Assembly (NCBI GenBank): GCA_016182615.1
Contig: JACPGF010000099.1
Span: 1 to 36,434, forward strand
Length of the DNA: 36,434 bases
Reading direction: 5' to 3'
Origin: Ignavibacteriales bacterium
Lineage (GTDB): Bacteria; Bacteroidota; Ignavibacteria; Ignavibacteriales; Ignavibacteriaceae
Numbering within the stretch: the first letter of the stretch is position 1; every line of letters begins with the position of its first letter. Made by a program: the position numbers and the translations under genes. Of the stretch, positions 1-8,705 are shown piece by piece. Below the pieces are notes generated by a model, which did no database searches, was not told the origin of the DNA, and was given only the letters and a program-made list of their open reading frames with translations.

Positions 1-1
1 A

Positions 2-688
2 AGCTACCATAAGCAAAATGTAATCGAGATAAACTCGTTAAATCAAAATAATGATAGTACATTTAGGAAACTGTTAGATGAATATCACAGCATATACGAT
101 ATGGTTGATGGTTTTTACGATAAGAAAATTAAGCGGGACAAAGAATCAATAATGAAAATAATTCAAGTTTCTTATATATTATTTTTCTATGGATATAATC
201 GGAAGGATAAGAGCAAAGTAGAAAATATTAAGAATTGGATATTGACAATAGCCAATGTAAAAGAAATACCTCTTGAATGGTCGATTATGCTTAAAAGCAT
301 TCAGGATGAATTTATAGATCATCAATCACAATTAAGTCACTATTATCGGAATCTTTTTCAGACTGTAAAATACATAAATGGATCAGCAACAAGCACGCTA
401 GATTACTCACAGAAATATGATTACGTAAAAATTATTCGAGCTCAGCTTTCAAACTACGAACAAGCACTACTTTTTTATAATTCTATATCTCCACTTGGAA
501 GCGCATGGGAATTGGAATCGAACAAAGTAGAGAATGACCAACTCATTACTAAGTACAATATGATAAAAAATCTCCCACATAAAATACTTCGAAGTCTAGA
601 TCCTAAACTTTTTTATCCAAATGTTTATTATGAATATGATTCTGCACCAACAAGTGACAGAATTAAGTTGGTTAAATTATATAAATAA
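2..688 (+). CDS. Putative phage abortive infection protein (PutAbiC-like), 5' end cut by window
   Basis: The reading frame is open from the first complete codon of the window (base 2) to a TAA at 686-688, so the true start lies upstream; the ATG at 101 is internal. The visible 228 residues are lysine- and asparagine-rich and predicted to be helical. The stretch IRAQLSNYEQALLFYN followed by a Gly and a C-terminal KxxPHKI...LDP tail resembles the conserved end of the PutAbiC family (putative phage abortive infection protein). The missing N-terminus would normally hold membrane helices, which cannot be checked here. No catalytic motif is visible. It is the first of four + strand genes in an AT-rich segment with other defence-type genes, which supports the assignment. 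The family call is from recognition of the NYEQALLFYN region and is moderate; the function of the family itself is poorly known. Confidence 0.6.
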   Translation, partial: SYHKQNVIEINSLNQNNDSTFRKLLDEYHSIYDMVDGFYDKKIKRDKESIMKIIQVSYILFFYGYNRKDKSKVENIKNWILTIANVKEIPLEWSIMLKSIQDEFIDHQSQLSHYYRNLFQTVKYINGSATSTLDYSQKYDYVKIIRAQLSNYEQALLFYNSISPLGSAWELESNKVENDQLITKYNMIKNLPHKILRSLDPKLFYPNVYYEYDSAPTSDRIKLVKLYK

Positions 689-1071
689 GGAATGCATTTG
701 ATAAGGACATCATTCTCTAAATATTGCGTTTTCAGCGTCTATTTTAAGAATATTTACATCGACGGTTTAACCCGACTTCAAATTTTCAGATTTCCTTATA
801 TAATTCCCTTATCATATATAGAATTCTTGTTTTTATAAACATGACAAGCAAAATAAAACTGTTTAACGTAAGAAAATAGAGTGCTATCGAAGTATTCTGG
901 TGCATAAAGGAACATAATTACGGTAAAATTAGTGATTCTGCAAGTTAAAAAATAATTGGATTTGCAGATGATAAAGTGAAAGTGCAAACTATCGAAAATT
1001 GAACTTAAATATTTTGCAAAACCCCTGTAGATATATGGAATGAAATATTTATTGGCAACAACGGAGTAATT
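689..1071. other. AT-rich intergenic stretch
   Basis: This 383-base gap holds no ORF with coding character. A 63-codon minus-strand frame at 796-987 has no recognisable composition or ribosome-binding site. The sequence is very AT-rich. Only the ribosome-binding site for the next gene (GGAG at 1063-1066) is evident. No hairpin with a T-run, tRNA or repeat was seen. Confidence 0.5.
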
Positions 1072-1704
1072 TTGACAAACAAAGAGCTTTTAGAACAATT
1101 ATATATAAATGCCCGTGCAACTAATGAAACAATTCGTGAGATGGAGGTATTTATACGAGAAACTGAAGACTTCATTCTATCAAGAAAAACTTCCTTTCCT
1201 TTTGAAAATGAATATTATCCTGATTTGAATCAGAACTACCTTTATCACCATAATTTCCCAAACCTATATCGCTATAGCATTTTAATCTCGATAATTATTT
1301 TTTTTGAAAATGAAGTTAAATTTTTTCATAATTTGCTTTTTGAAGCATCAAAAGCCGACCGTAGCTTTGATAAAATCGGGAATAAAGGTGAAAGGCCTAA
1401 TGTAGCTGATAAGTTAAAGTATATTCTTGAATTTATTGGAATCGAAATCACATATGAATTCGGTTATCCAATCGTGAACGATCTTATTTTTTTTAGAAAT
1501 CACGTCGTACACGAAACTGGAGAAATTGATACTATCAAATATAGGGATCGAATATTAGAATTTAATAGAAAATTTGGTGAATTTGGATTTGCTAAAAATA
1601 AGCTCGTTTTGTCAAAAGGCTTTTGTCTTAAGGCGTTACAAGCTGTAGATGCCACACTAAATTATACATATCGATCAACGATAGAATTCATAGAGTATAA
1701 TTAA
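1072..1704 (+). CDS. HEPN-motif protein, probable toxin-type or defence RNase
   Basis: A 210-residue soluble helical protein. The start is a TTG at 1072, chosen because GGAG lies six bases upstream and the next in-frame starts are far inside. The key sign is R142-N143-H144-V145-V146-H147, an exact R-N-x3-H motif as in HEPN-superfamily ribonucleases, with a preceding helix carrying a polar FEN (residues 78-80), as in many HEPN domains. HEPN proteins act as RNases in toxin-antitoxin, abortive infection and CRISPR-associated systems. No partner antitoxin (for example an MNT nucleotidyltransferase) is adjacent, so it is a solo HEPN or is controlled by an unlinked factor. It sits alone, 383 bases after the PutAbiC-like gene and 243 bases before the peptidase pair. 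The HEPN label rests on the motif and context; no specific subfamily was recognised. Confidence 0.55.
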   Translation: MTNKELLEQLYINARATNETIREMEVFIRETEDFILSRKTSFPFENEYYPDLNQNYLYHHNFPNLYRYSILISIIIFFENEVKFFHNLLFEASKADRSFDKIGNKGERPNVADKLKYILEFIGIEITYEFGYPIVNDLIFFRNHVVHETGEIDTIKYRDRILEFNRKFGEFGFAKNKLVLSKGFCLKALQAVDATLNYTYRSTIEFIEYN

Positions 1705-1947
1705 GTCTACGGATTAAACGGATAAATAATTCAATACTATCTTGAATATAGTAGTAATTTGGATTTTGCAAATATTTCAATATTTCTGACTTTCTTCTAT
1801 ATTTTGATAGACATTACAATGAAACCTTAGTTATTGTCACATGATAACAATAACTTTCTATGAATTCAAATAGTCGATGAGTGTTAGATATTGAAAGTGT
1901 GATTTTGTAAGCAATGCTTTCATTTAATTAATAATGGATAAATACTA

Positions 1948-3030
1948 ATGCTAAATGCAATCTATCACCCGTCATACTTGCCAGATATGAACTGGTATAA
2001 AATTCAATTGCTTATTTGGGATAATACGTACAGGATTGTACCTCATTCAGTGGAAGACAAGTATGGTGCTCAACACATAGCTGGTATTTGGGATCTTGAG
2101 GCAGTGTATTTACCAACCAAGGATATCCGTCTGCCGTCTCATGACTATTTTGAATCGCGCAAAAGTTTAATGATAAACCAATTCAAAAGATTTTCAAAGA
2201 TACAAAGTCAATCTTATACTAACGAAGACTATTTTCACTTAAATACTGCTAAAATACCTGATTGGGTGGCTACTAGTTTATTAGAGTATAATTTGAGAAA
2301 GACTAATACGATCAACTTAAATAGTGCCGAACATTATGAAGTGCGCGAAGATGTATCAGACTATCTTATGAGCTGTATTGCTCATTATTTTAACATACAA
2401 CATGGGTTATCACCTGTCACTGACAAACTGTTAAATTGTTTTTCAATTTATAGTAATCAGGTTGGTATCCATAATCCGTCAGAATCTTATGAAGGTGCAT
2501 TGCAATCATTCATTTCTGCCGTATTTAATTTTATGGTGCCAAATAATATAAGTTACCTCAGTTTTAAAGATGTAATTGAAATACGAAACGAGTATATTGA
2601 ATTACGCGAATCACTGGTGAGGTTTCTTGAAATAATATCAAATGAATTCAGACTTGAGCAAATAATTGATCCAGAACGGATGAAAGAATTGTTAAATGAT
2701 GCAATTAGCAAATTCAAACAAGAAAAACTTAAATTTGAAAAAAATACTTGGCGTCGAATCATCACAGATTGGCGCACACAAAGTATTTCACTCCTAGTAG
2801 GTGCATTTGCGTCATATCTTTCAGGTGGATTAACAGCCCCCATTTATTTTCAACTTGGCGGAGCATCAATTAGAATCGCGAATCATATGATACAGAAAAA
2901 CCCAACACTACCTATTAAAGATTCGCTACAATATTTTTCAAATATTAATCAGCAGATTATTCACCGTCAACTGATTTCTGAGGCTGACAATTACTATAAA
3001 GTAATCAATCCAATTAAATATATCATGTAA
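1948..3030 (+). CDS. DUF6236-like protein with C-terminal hydrophobic segment, first gene of a two-gene unit
   Basis: A 360-residue protein starting at ATG 1948. The N-terminus (YHPSYLPDMNWYKIQLLIWD, then YRIVP) matches the pattern I recall for DUF6236 proteins (a P-x-W-lk-x2-LL-x-WD-x3-RIVP block). The middle is helical with charged heptad-like stretches (about 205-268). Residues about 278-312 form a hydrophobic, glycine-rich segment (SLLVGAFASYLSGGLTAPIY and on) that could insert in a membrane. The stop is only 15 bases from the ATG of the caspase-like gene, so the two are almost surely co-transcribed. Small peptidase plus membrane-active partner is the layout of protease-activated effectors such as bacterial gasdermin loci; by analogy this protein may be the peptidase substrate or effector. 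That role is inference. No enzyme motif is visible. Confidence 0.6.
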   Translation: MLNAIYHPSYLPDMNWYKIQLLIWDNTYRIVPHSVEDKYGAQHIAGIWDLEAVYLPTKDIRLPSHDYFESRKSLMINQFKRFSKIQSQSYTNEDYFHLNTAKIPDWVATSLLEYNLRKTNTINLNSAEHYEVREDVSDYLMSCIAHYFNIQHGLSPVTDKLLNCFSIYSNQVGIHNPSESYEGALQSFISAVFNFMVPNNISYLSFKDVIEIRNEYIELRESLVRFLEIISNEFRLEQIIDPERMKELLNDAISKFKQEKLKFEKNTWRRIITDWRTQSISLLVGAFASYLSGGLTAPIYFQLGGASIRIANHMIQKNPTLPIKDSLQYFSNINQQIIHRQLISEADNYYKVINPIKYIM

Positions 3031-3045
3031 AAAAATGGAGTTAAA

Positions 3046-3714
3046 ATGAGTAAATTAAAATTATTCTTTATTGAGTCTCCAGACCCCTTAGACCTTTTAG
3101 AAGAACGATCTGAAGTATTATCATTATTCCAAATATGTAAATTGTTTGAATATGAAGTGGCACATAAAAATGTAATTTCAAAAAGGGCATTAAAGGAGTT
3201 CTTAGATTTTATATCGAATATCTTCTCCTCAACTAATAACCATAATCATGATAGCTCGACATTATGTATACATCTCTCTTGTCATGGAAATGATACTGGA
3301 ATTGGAATTGGATATGATTTCATTAAGTGGGAAGAATTATATCAGATGTTTGAGAGTATTTCAAAAGAAGCATTTAAGTATCTGAACGATTATTTATTGA
3401 TTATTTCGTCATGTAATGCTGACAAGCAAGGACTGTCATATTTGTTTCAGAAAAACCTTAAAAATAATACAAACAGTCAGCCCCCTAAATATATTTTCAT
3501 GACCACTGAGGAGGTAGGATGGAAGGAATCGTTAATCTCTTGGGCAAATTTTTATTTTCAATTAAACTCAATCAATTTGGATAAGAACAAAGAATTTCAA
3601 TCACTTTTGAATAGTATAAAAAAAATGACTTCAATTTCACTTAAATATGCTAGATGGGATGAGAGAAAAAGGCAGTATAGGAATTATACAGGTAGCGGTG
3701 GGAAATTGATTTAA
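3046..3714 (+). CDS. Caspase/CHAT-like cysteine peptidase, second gene of the unit
   Basis: A 222-residue protein with the clan CD layout: a hydrophobic strand ending in His-Gly (LCIHLSCHG, H80-G81), followed by GIGI and a W-x2-L 'decision' helix (about 95-99), then a second hydrophobic strand ending in Ser-Ser-Cys-Asn-Ala (LLIISSCNA, C123). H80 and C123 are the expected catalytic dyad of caspase-like and CHAT peptidases. The domain fills almost the whole protein; no sensor, TPR or STAND region is fused, so activation must come from a partner. ATGGAG at 3034-3039 supplies a ribosome-binding site seven bases before ATG 3046. It is paired with the DUF6236-like gene in an AT-rich island ending at a tRNA scar. 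A defence role through cleavage of the partner is inferred. Confidence 0.65.
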   Translation: MSKLKLFFIESPDPLDLLEERSEVLSLFQICKLFEYEVAHKNVISKRALKEFLDFISNIFSSTNNHNHDSSTLCIHLSCHGNDTGIGIGYDFIKWEELYQMFESISKEAFKYLNDYLLIISSCNADKQGLSYLFQKNLKNNTNSQPPKYIFMTTEEVGWKESLISWANFYFQLNSINLDKNKEFQSLLNSIKKMTSISLKYARWDERKRQYRNYTGSGGKLI

Positions 3715-3795
3715 TGATAATTTCACTATGTCAAAAACTATGTCAGACCAGATTAAGTCTATATAAAACAATAAGTTACAGAAACACCAAGACCC

Positions 3796-3839
3796 CTCAT
3801 AATCAGCGGGTCGGAAGTTCAAGTCTTTCAGGGCCCACC
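3796..3839 (+). other. 3' fragment of a CAT-anticodon tRNA (probable att site at island end)
   Basis: The sequence reads as the 3' part of a tRNA: anticodon loop CTCATAA (CAT at 3798-3800), anticodon-stem 3' strand TCAGC, variable loop GGGTC, a T-arm with GGAAG (3813-3817), loop TTCAAGT and CTTTC (3825-3829), then acceptor strand AGGGCCC and ACC (3837-3839). The bases upstream, which should give the 5' acceptor GGGCCCT, D-arm and the GCTGA half of the anticodon stem, do not do so, so the gene is not complete. A tRNA 3' end left at the edge of foreign-looking DNA is the classic product of integrase-mediated insertion into a tRNA gene. The intact tRNA-Met-type gene would lie at the other end of the island, outside the window. 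The third CCA base is C, not A. Confidence 0.75.
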
Positions 3840-3843
3840 CGCG

Positions 3844-3904
3844 ACGAAGTCATCACTTCGTGACAAAACCTCGATTTTACGCTAAAATCGGGGTTTTTTG
3901 TTTT
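3844..3904 (+). terminator. Hairpin plus rho-independent terminator after the tRNA fragment
   Basis: Two stem-loops follow the tRNA fragment. The first is ACGAAGT-catc-ACTTCGT (3844-3861, perfect 7-bp stem). The second is a long stem, AAAACC(T)CGATTTT (3865-3878) with AAAATCG(G)GGTTTT (3884-3897), loop ACGCT, ending in TTTTTTGTTTT. It would terminate + strand transcription and, with its A-run on the other side, possibly both directions. It is probably the native terminator of the tRNA gene, carried along with its 3' end. Confidence 0.8.
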
Positions 3905-3950
3905 AAACCACTTAGAAAAATCCCGCTTACCTTTGGTTTTCCGTTGGGGC

Positions 3951-3999
3951 GAATCTGGGTCGAATCTGGTTCGAATTGGGTCGAATTGGGTCGAACCCA
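3951..3999. repeat. Short tandem repeat, GAATTGGGTC type, about 4.6 copies
   Basis: Units in order: GAATCTGGGTC (3951), GAATCTGGTTC (3962), GAATTGGGTC (3973), GAATTGGGTC (3983) and a partial GAACCCA (3993). It lies just past the tRNA terminator. Function unknown. It generates spurious Glu/Gly- or Asp/Pro-rich frames on both strands. Confidence 0.7.
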
Positions 4000-4253
4000 G
4001 CACTTTCCATTAAATGATTTGCAAAAAGTAGAGGCATCCCCTGCCAAATGTAGTTAAGAATTATGTAGTTTAATGAACACTTAACCGAAGTGCCGACTAT
4101 TCTTAAAAGTGAGGAAATTAAAAATTTCCTATACTAAATGTTTGCCAACCCGGTACCTGCAACAATGATATACCTCAGTCCGAAAATACTCTCTTGTATG
4201 CTTATGGAGTAAAATCCTCCCAATCACTCCAGTGAAGACCCATTTTTCTTCAT
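4000..4253. other. Non-coding stretch between island scar and broken surface-protein gene
   Basis: Nothing convincing was found here: no ORF with coding character, no RNA gene, no repeat. Together with the preceding features it makes a gene-free zone of about 590 bases from 3715 to 4303. Confidence 0.4.
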
Positions 4254-4292
4254 AAAAAAAAGGCGGCCCGCCTTTGCCTGCCGCCTTTTTTT
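4254..4292 (-). terminator. Rho-independent terminator, GGCGGC/GCCGCC hairpin with A and T runs on both sides
   Basis: GGCGGC at 4262-4267 pairs with GCCGCC at 4280-4285. The stem is flanked by at least seven A on the left and seven T on the right, so it works in both directions. It lies 12 bases past the TAA of the minus-strand T9SS-type pseudogene. Confidence 0.85.
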
Positions 4293-4303
4293 ACATCATC
4301 AAA

Positions 4304-5673
4304 TTACTTAATTAGTGTTAGTTTCCTTACGCCGACAGAATGTACCTGATATTGTTCATCCACAGCCGTTAACTTATAGATGTAAATGCCGCTGCTGAGA
4401 GAAAGTTTTTCTGTATTCAATTTGTATGTTTGGTATCCTGCATCCTGAGGGCCATCAAAGAGCACAACGATTAACTGGCCGGTTGATGCGTACAACTCCA
4501 ATTTAACACTGCTCCTCCGCGGCAGCATATAGCTGATTGTTGTTGATGGATTAAACGGATTTGGGTAGTTTTGCAGCAGTCCATATTCTTTGGGAATAAT
4601 TTTCACCTCAACTGCTGTCTTGCCCGCGTACTGAAATTTACCGTCATTGTCCACCTGTTTCAAACGGTATGCATATCTGCCATTGCCATGCAGGTTATTA
4701 TCCAAAAATTTGTATGTCCGGTTAGTATTACTGTTGCCGGATCCGTTTACAAATCCTAATGTTTCCCAAAGCGGTTTAGGTGCAACTGATAAGTTCGGAT
4801 GAGTGGTAATACTGCGCTCAACATAAAAGCCTGAGTTATTAACTTCGGTTGCAGTTGTCCAGACGAGTGTAATTTTATTATTATTGTATTGACTATTGAA
4901 GGCTGTCAGTTCAACCGGCAAAGCCTGATTCTCTTTGCCAATGGTAAAATCGGAAAATGCAGTTAGACCAATAGCCTGTATGCTGCCACCGTCATCCGTG
5001 TTTCCCGGTGTTCTTGTTCCGATTGTTGGCAGTTCCCAGCCTGTAGCATATTTCCCGATTACCAAACTACTTTCATCCGTCGCTTCCACAACTCCTGTAT
5101 TAAAATCAGCCGGGAGATACTAGAATGTTGCAGAGTAGTTTGTATATGCCAAAGAACTACCGGGAGCGATAGTCCAATACCGTTGCAGGGTATTTGCGGG
5201 GGTTGCCGCCTGTGAGTGAGTACCTTCAGTTACGTGAGCTGTTATATTATCACCGGTTGTTACATCGGTAAAATCCAGAGTTACGGGGGTATATCCAAGA
5301 GCAGAGCCGATTTCAAACGCCTGCGTGACCAAGGCACCGGTGCTAATATTCTTTTCAAGATTACCAATAACGTGTCCGCTGGTTCTTGCCACGGAAGCGG
5401 TACTTGTTAAAGTTAATTTGTTTGCCCTCTTGATAAATTACCGCTCGTGAGTGTCAGTACACCATCAACGGTTAAATTGCCGCCGCTTAATGTTGCACCG
5501 CCGCCCGCGTTGTTAATTGTAAGGTTTTTCACGGTACGGCTCGCGGGTATTTCAAATCCTGAAGTGGATACATTTGCCGCATTAACATAGCTCAAATCCA
5601 AACCGCCTGTTCCCAACTGAAAATCAGGTGCGGTATCAAAACTGCCTGCTGCTGTTGTAAATGATTTTTGCTT
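4304..5673 (-). pseudogene. Broken T9SS surface-protein gene (C-terminal part only)
   Basis: Three ORF pieces form one degraded coding region. The 3' piece (4304-5119) encodes a fibronectin-like region (ALPVELTAF...ITLVWTTATE, YAYRLKQVDNDG) and a C-terminal T9SS sorting domain (QNYPNPFNPSTTISY, ending SGIYIYKLTA...KLTLIK). It runs in frame, across a single TAG at 5120-5122, into a second piece (to about 5420). A shift of about one base near 5415-5430 joins that to a third piece with beta-solenoid repeats (VKNLTINNAGGGATLSGGNL). Upstream of the TGA at 5674-5676 no homologous coding remains, so the signal peptide and most of the protein are gone. Full-length relatives would be large secreted beta-repeat proteins like the 28246-30612 gene. 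A single sequencing error could explain either break but not the missing 5' end. Confidence 0.75.
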
Positions 5674-5941
5674 TCAGGAATGGGGCAGATGTTTTTCCTT
5701 CGTGAGACTGATTTTATCAGTTGGTTTTACAGATGGAAAATATTGTGGAATGGGTAAAGCTAAAAATTTAAAAAGTGTTTCGGCAAAATTACGGATTTAA
5801 GAAGTTTTAAAGGGATTCATCACTCTTAGACATTTCCATTTTTTACTATTTGGCTATTATTGTTATTACAAGTAGTTTTCTATAATCATTAAAAAGTTTA
5901 AAAAAGGGTTGTGTTGAGACAATGAAAGGATTGCCCCTGTT

Positions 5942-7300
5942 ATGATACAAAAACAATTCCCGGATGGCAGCATTGAAGAATTTTCAGAGTACCAGGAATT
6001 TGAGGTTGGAATACTTACCGGGTGTAAAAACGGCAAACTGTTAGTGTGTGAGCCAAGGTTTAATATCTGCGAGCAAAAGAGTTATGCAAAATCAATGCGC
6101 CCCATAAGCTTTATAGCCGCTGACAGCATAGAAGTGGATAGCGGGCAGGTATTAATAAGGGTTGGCATACAAGATCGGTACAACAGTAAAGGCAGCAATA
6201 ACACCGGGTTTGCAAAGCGGGACTCGATGCTGAAAGTATTCTATACCCAAAAACGTAAGGCTGCAGGCACACCTGAAAGAACTGAGGAGTTTTGTTCAAA
6301 TAGCAGTTTCACCTCAACGCTTTCTACCGATTATAGTTTCGAGTTAGGAGGACCGAGTATCGAATTAATTTATCCGACCGCTCAAAACACGATGTATATT
6401 ACGGAAGAACCAAGTATGCCTGAAATATGGTGTCAGGCAAGGTTGAAAAATTACAGGCCACAAGGCGGGAATAAAACGCCGGAAAGAATAAAATTCCGTT
6501 GGAGTTTTAGCGTGATCGCTGAATTGAAGAGAGATGAAGGTGTTTGCCAACGGTACCGTGCCTCCTATTTTGTTGGTGATTCATACGCTGTTGATGACCA
6601 AATTACCTATTGGAAAGTGCCATTTATAAAAGACAGTGCATATTTTTATTTTAAATCACTTTGACAAAAGGAATGTGACTTGGTAACACAAAATTACACC
6701 GGTGGAAATGTTGTATTTACCGGAGGAAAAATAAAAATTGGAATTATTGCAAAGGAATACAGCACCGGTACTGAAATCTGTAGGCTTGCTCCTGTCAGCT
6801 CCGGTTTGCTGCTCGGAAAGAACCCTGACTTAACTGCAATAACTCAGTATCTCAGTCCTTTTGCAGAAAAGTATGAACTTCTTGCACTAGGTTATAAGGA
6901 ATCAGGCTTCTACCCTAAAGCTGAAAGCCCAAAGCAATTTAAATTACCTCCCAGTGCGGGGTGGCCGGATTATGGATCGCCAAACGGCTGGGGAATGATG
7001 AAACCCGATAATTCGGTTGCCAGAGAGCAAGAAGTCTGGAACTGGAAACTGAATATACTATTGGGGTTAACTACGCTCAACGAAAAAAAAGATTTTTTAA
7101 ATAAGGATTATAAAAGTCTTCGAAAACCAGATAATTCATTATAGACAAGAAAAGAAAAACTCATAAACTATTTTCAGCTATACAATGGCGGGTTAAAGTA
7201 TAAATGGGATAATGGCAGTTAGAAACCAAACCGAAAACTAACGAATCCAAATTATGGCACTAATGCCTATGATCTGTATATTAAGCATGGTGGAAATTAA
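5942..7300 (+). pseudogene. Lysozyme-like-domain ORF interrupted by three in-frame stops
   Basis: One frame stays coding-like for about 452 codons from ATG 5942 to TAA 7298-7300, but contains TGA at 6662-6664, TAG at 7142-7144 and TAG at 7220-7222, with no frameshift. After the first stop the text continues as a lysozyme/transglycosylase-like domain: NPDLTAITQYL, a KESGF block with the probable catalytic Glu (about codon 320), GxPNGWGMMKPD where relatives have G-x-MQ, and VWNWKLNILLG. After the second stop comes LYNGGLKYKWDNG, typical of the C-terminal Tyr-Asn-Gly-Gly helix of the fold, and after the third NPNYGTNAYDLYIKHGGN. The N-terminal 240 residues (FPDGSIEEF, CKNGKLLVCEPRF) were not recognised. 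There is no signal peptide. The conserved residues after each stop indicate recent decay by point mutation. Confidence 0.7.
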
Positions 7301-7312
7301 AAAGGAGTTATT

Positions 7313-8472
7313 ATGCAAATTAAAATACGCTTTACTTATTCTTTTGTTTTTTCAACCCAAGGGGATTGCTCAGCCTTACTTTTTTATAATCTATTGTGTA
7401 GGCAAGATCGGCAAGATACCGTTGTTTTGATTTGAATACTGGTTCGAAAACCCATCTGAATTCTCTTTTTGGAAGTCACATTTTTGTCGAGTGGGATCCA
7501 GCACAAACATATATAAATATGAGTTCATGGAGAGCCTATCATCTATTATATAACTGGACTATAAACCTTCTTGATACTACGAAGAAAATCTTTTTTGAAT
7601 CGGATGGAGCATTAACCAATTTGTTATATTCGCCAGCAAAACACCGGTTATATGCATTTGAAGTTACTGAGTTAGATGAACCCCGAATGACTATTCTTGA
7701 TGAATTGAACAATACAGTAATTGACCAGCGAAAGTATGAAATTAATAGTACTGCATACGGGGGTGATATTGAATATGAAGTCTTTTTATCAAGAGATGAA
7801 AGTAAACTCTATTTTTCATACATTGATTCGATCACTTCGAAAGAAAATATTGCTTATTTTTCCACCATGAGCAACCAGATAATCCAAACAAAGGAATTAT
7901 CGTCTTTGGGCTGGCCGGATGCACGCATGCACATTATTAAGGGAAGGCGGGGAACCGGAATAATAATCTCTATAAGGAATGAACCCTACGAAGAAACCCA
8001 TTTTACACTATATGATTTTGATACCCATACGAAACTAAAGGAAATTAATATATTCGGGAGACCATCACCTTTTATTCTCGGTGAAAAAAAGCTATTAGCG
8101 CTTGCTTACGAATACACCAATGATTCCTTAGAATGCAATTATACTGGTAAAATAATGGTGTATTCGCAGCAAACAGGTGGACTGTTAAAAACTATTCTTT
8201 TCGCACCAAATGGAAGAATTTACTGCTTCGATAACTATCCCAATAAAATATATTACGTGTTGAATTTAGAAACCCTTCCCCAAGTGTATATCATCGATGC
8301 AGATTCAAGGAGAATTTTACCGGCACTATTGTCTGGCACCTGCGTGAACGTGAAGCAAAGGCAAAGGCAGACTGCCCGTGAAAAGGGTACCGGTATAAGT
8401 AAGGAGACGATAAGATGTCCATGGACTGAAACACATTATGGGTGCGGAGAAAATGAAATTGTAACTTCTTGA
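7313..8472 (+). pseudogene. Frameshifted gene for a secreted beta-propeller-like protein
   Basis: A strong ribosome-binding site (AAAGGAG at 7301-7307) precedes ATG 7313, but the following codons are out of frame. Removing one C after the ATG gives a clean signal peptide (KLKYALLILLFF...GIAQ) in another frame. That frame stops at TGA near 7423-7425, while the main frame opens after a TAG near 7395 with FDLNTGS and continues for about 350 codons to TGA at 8470-8472. The body has repeated beta-strand blocks such as LLYSPAKHRLYAFEV, SRDESKLYFSYID and NKIYYVLN, as in WD/YVTN-like propellers. The last 45 residues are poor in such pattern and may be scrambled. At least two frameshifts are needed to rebuild the gene, so I call it a pseudogene; the alternative is a shorter protein started at TTG 7432 without a signal peptide. 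Confidence 0.55.
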
Positions 8473-8705
8473 TAATTGGAAAATTTAAAATTCTTAAAAT
8501 TGCAGTTTCAATGCGTAAAATTTCATTTATATTTCTATGTTGTTCGTATAGAACTCATAATCATGTTCTTGGTGGCTTCTATCCGCCCGGACGGATTCCG
8601 TTGTTAAAGGAACTTTGCTGCAAAAACAACATTGATGAGGTATTATATTAATTCGAAAATTAATTCATAAAATCGTTACTCTAAAATAATAAAATGGCAT
8701 AGAAA

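Noticed and set aside
796-987. 63-codon minus-strand ORF
   Set aside because: No ribosome-binding site, no recognisable sequence, AT-rich chance frame in an intergenic gap.
3757-3839. A complete tRNA-Met gene
   Set aside because: The 3' half is clear but the upstream 40 bases give no D-arm, no GGGCCCT acceptor strand and no matching anticodon-stem strand.
3803-4003. Minus-strand ORF ending RVGPERLELPTR
   Set aside because: It is antisense to the tRNA fragment, its terminator and a tandem repeat; this peptide is a well-known false ORF product of tRNA 3' ends.
5942-7300. Selenocysteine or stop-codon recoding in the lysozyme-like ORF
   Set aside because: Both TGA and TAG occur, no stem-loop of SECIS type was seen after the TGA, and neighbouring genes use normal stops; point-mutation decay is simpler.
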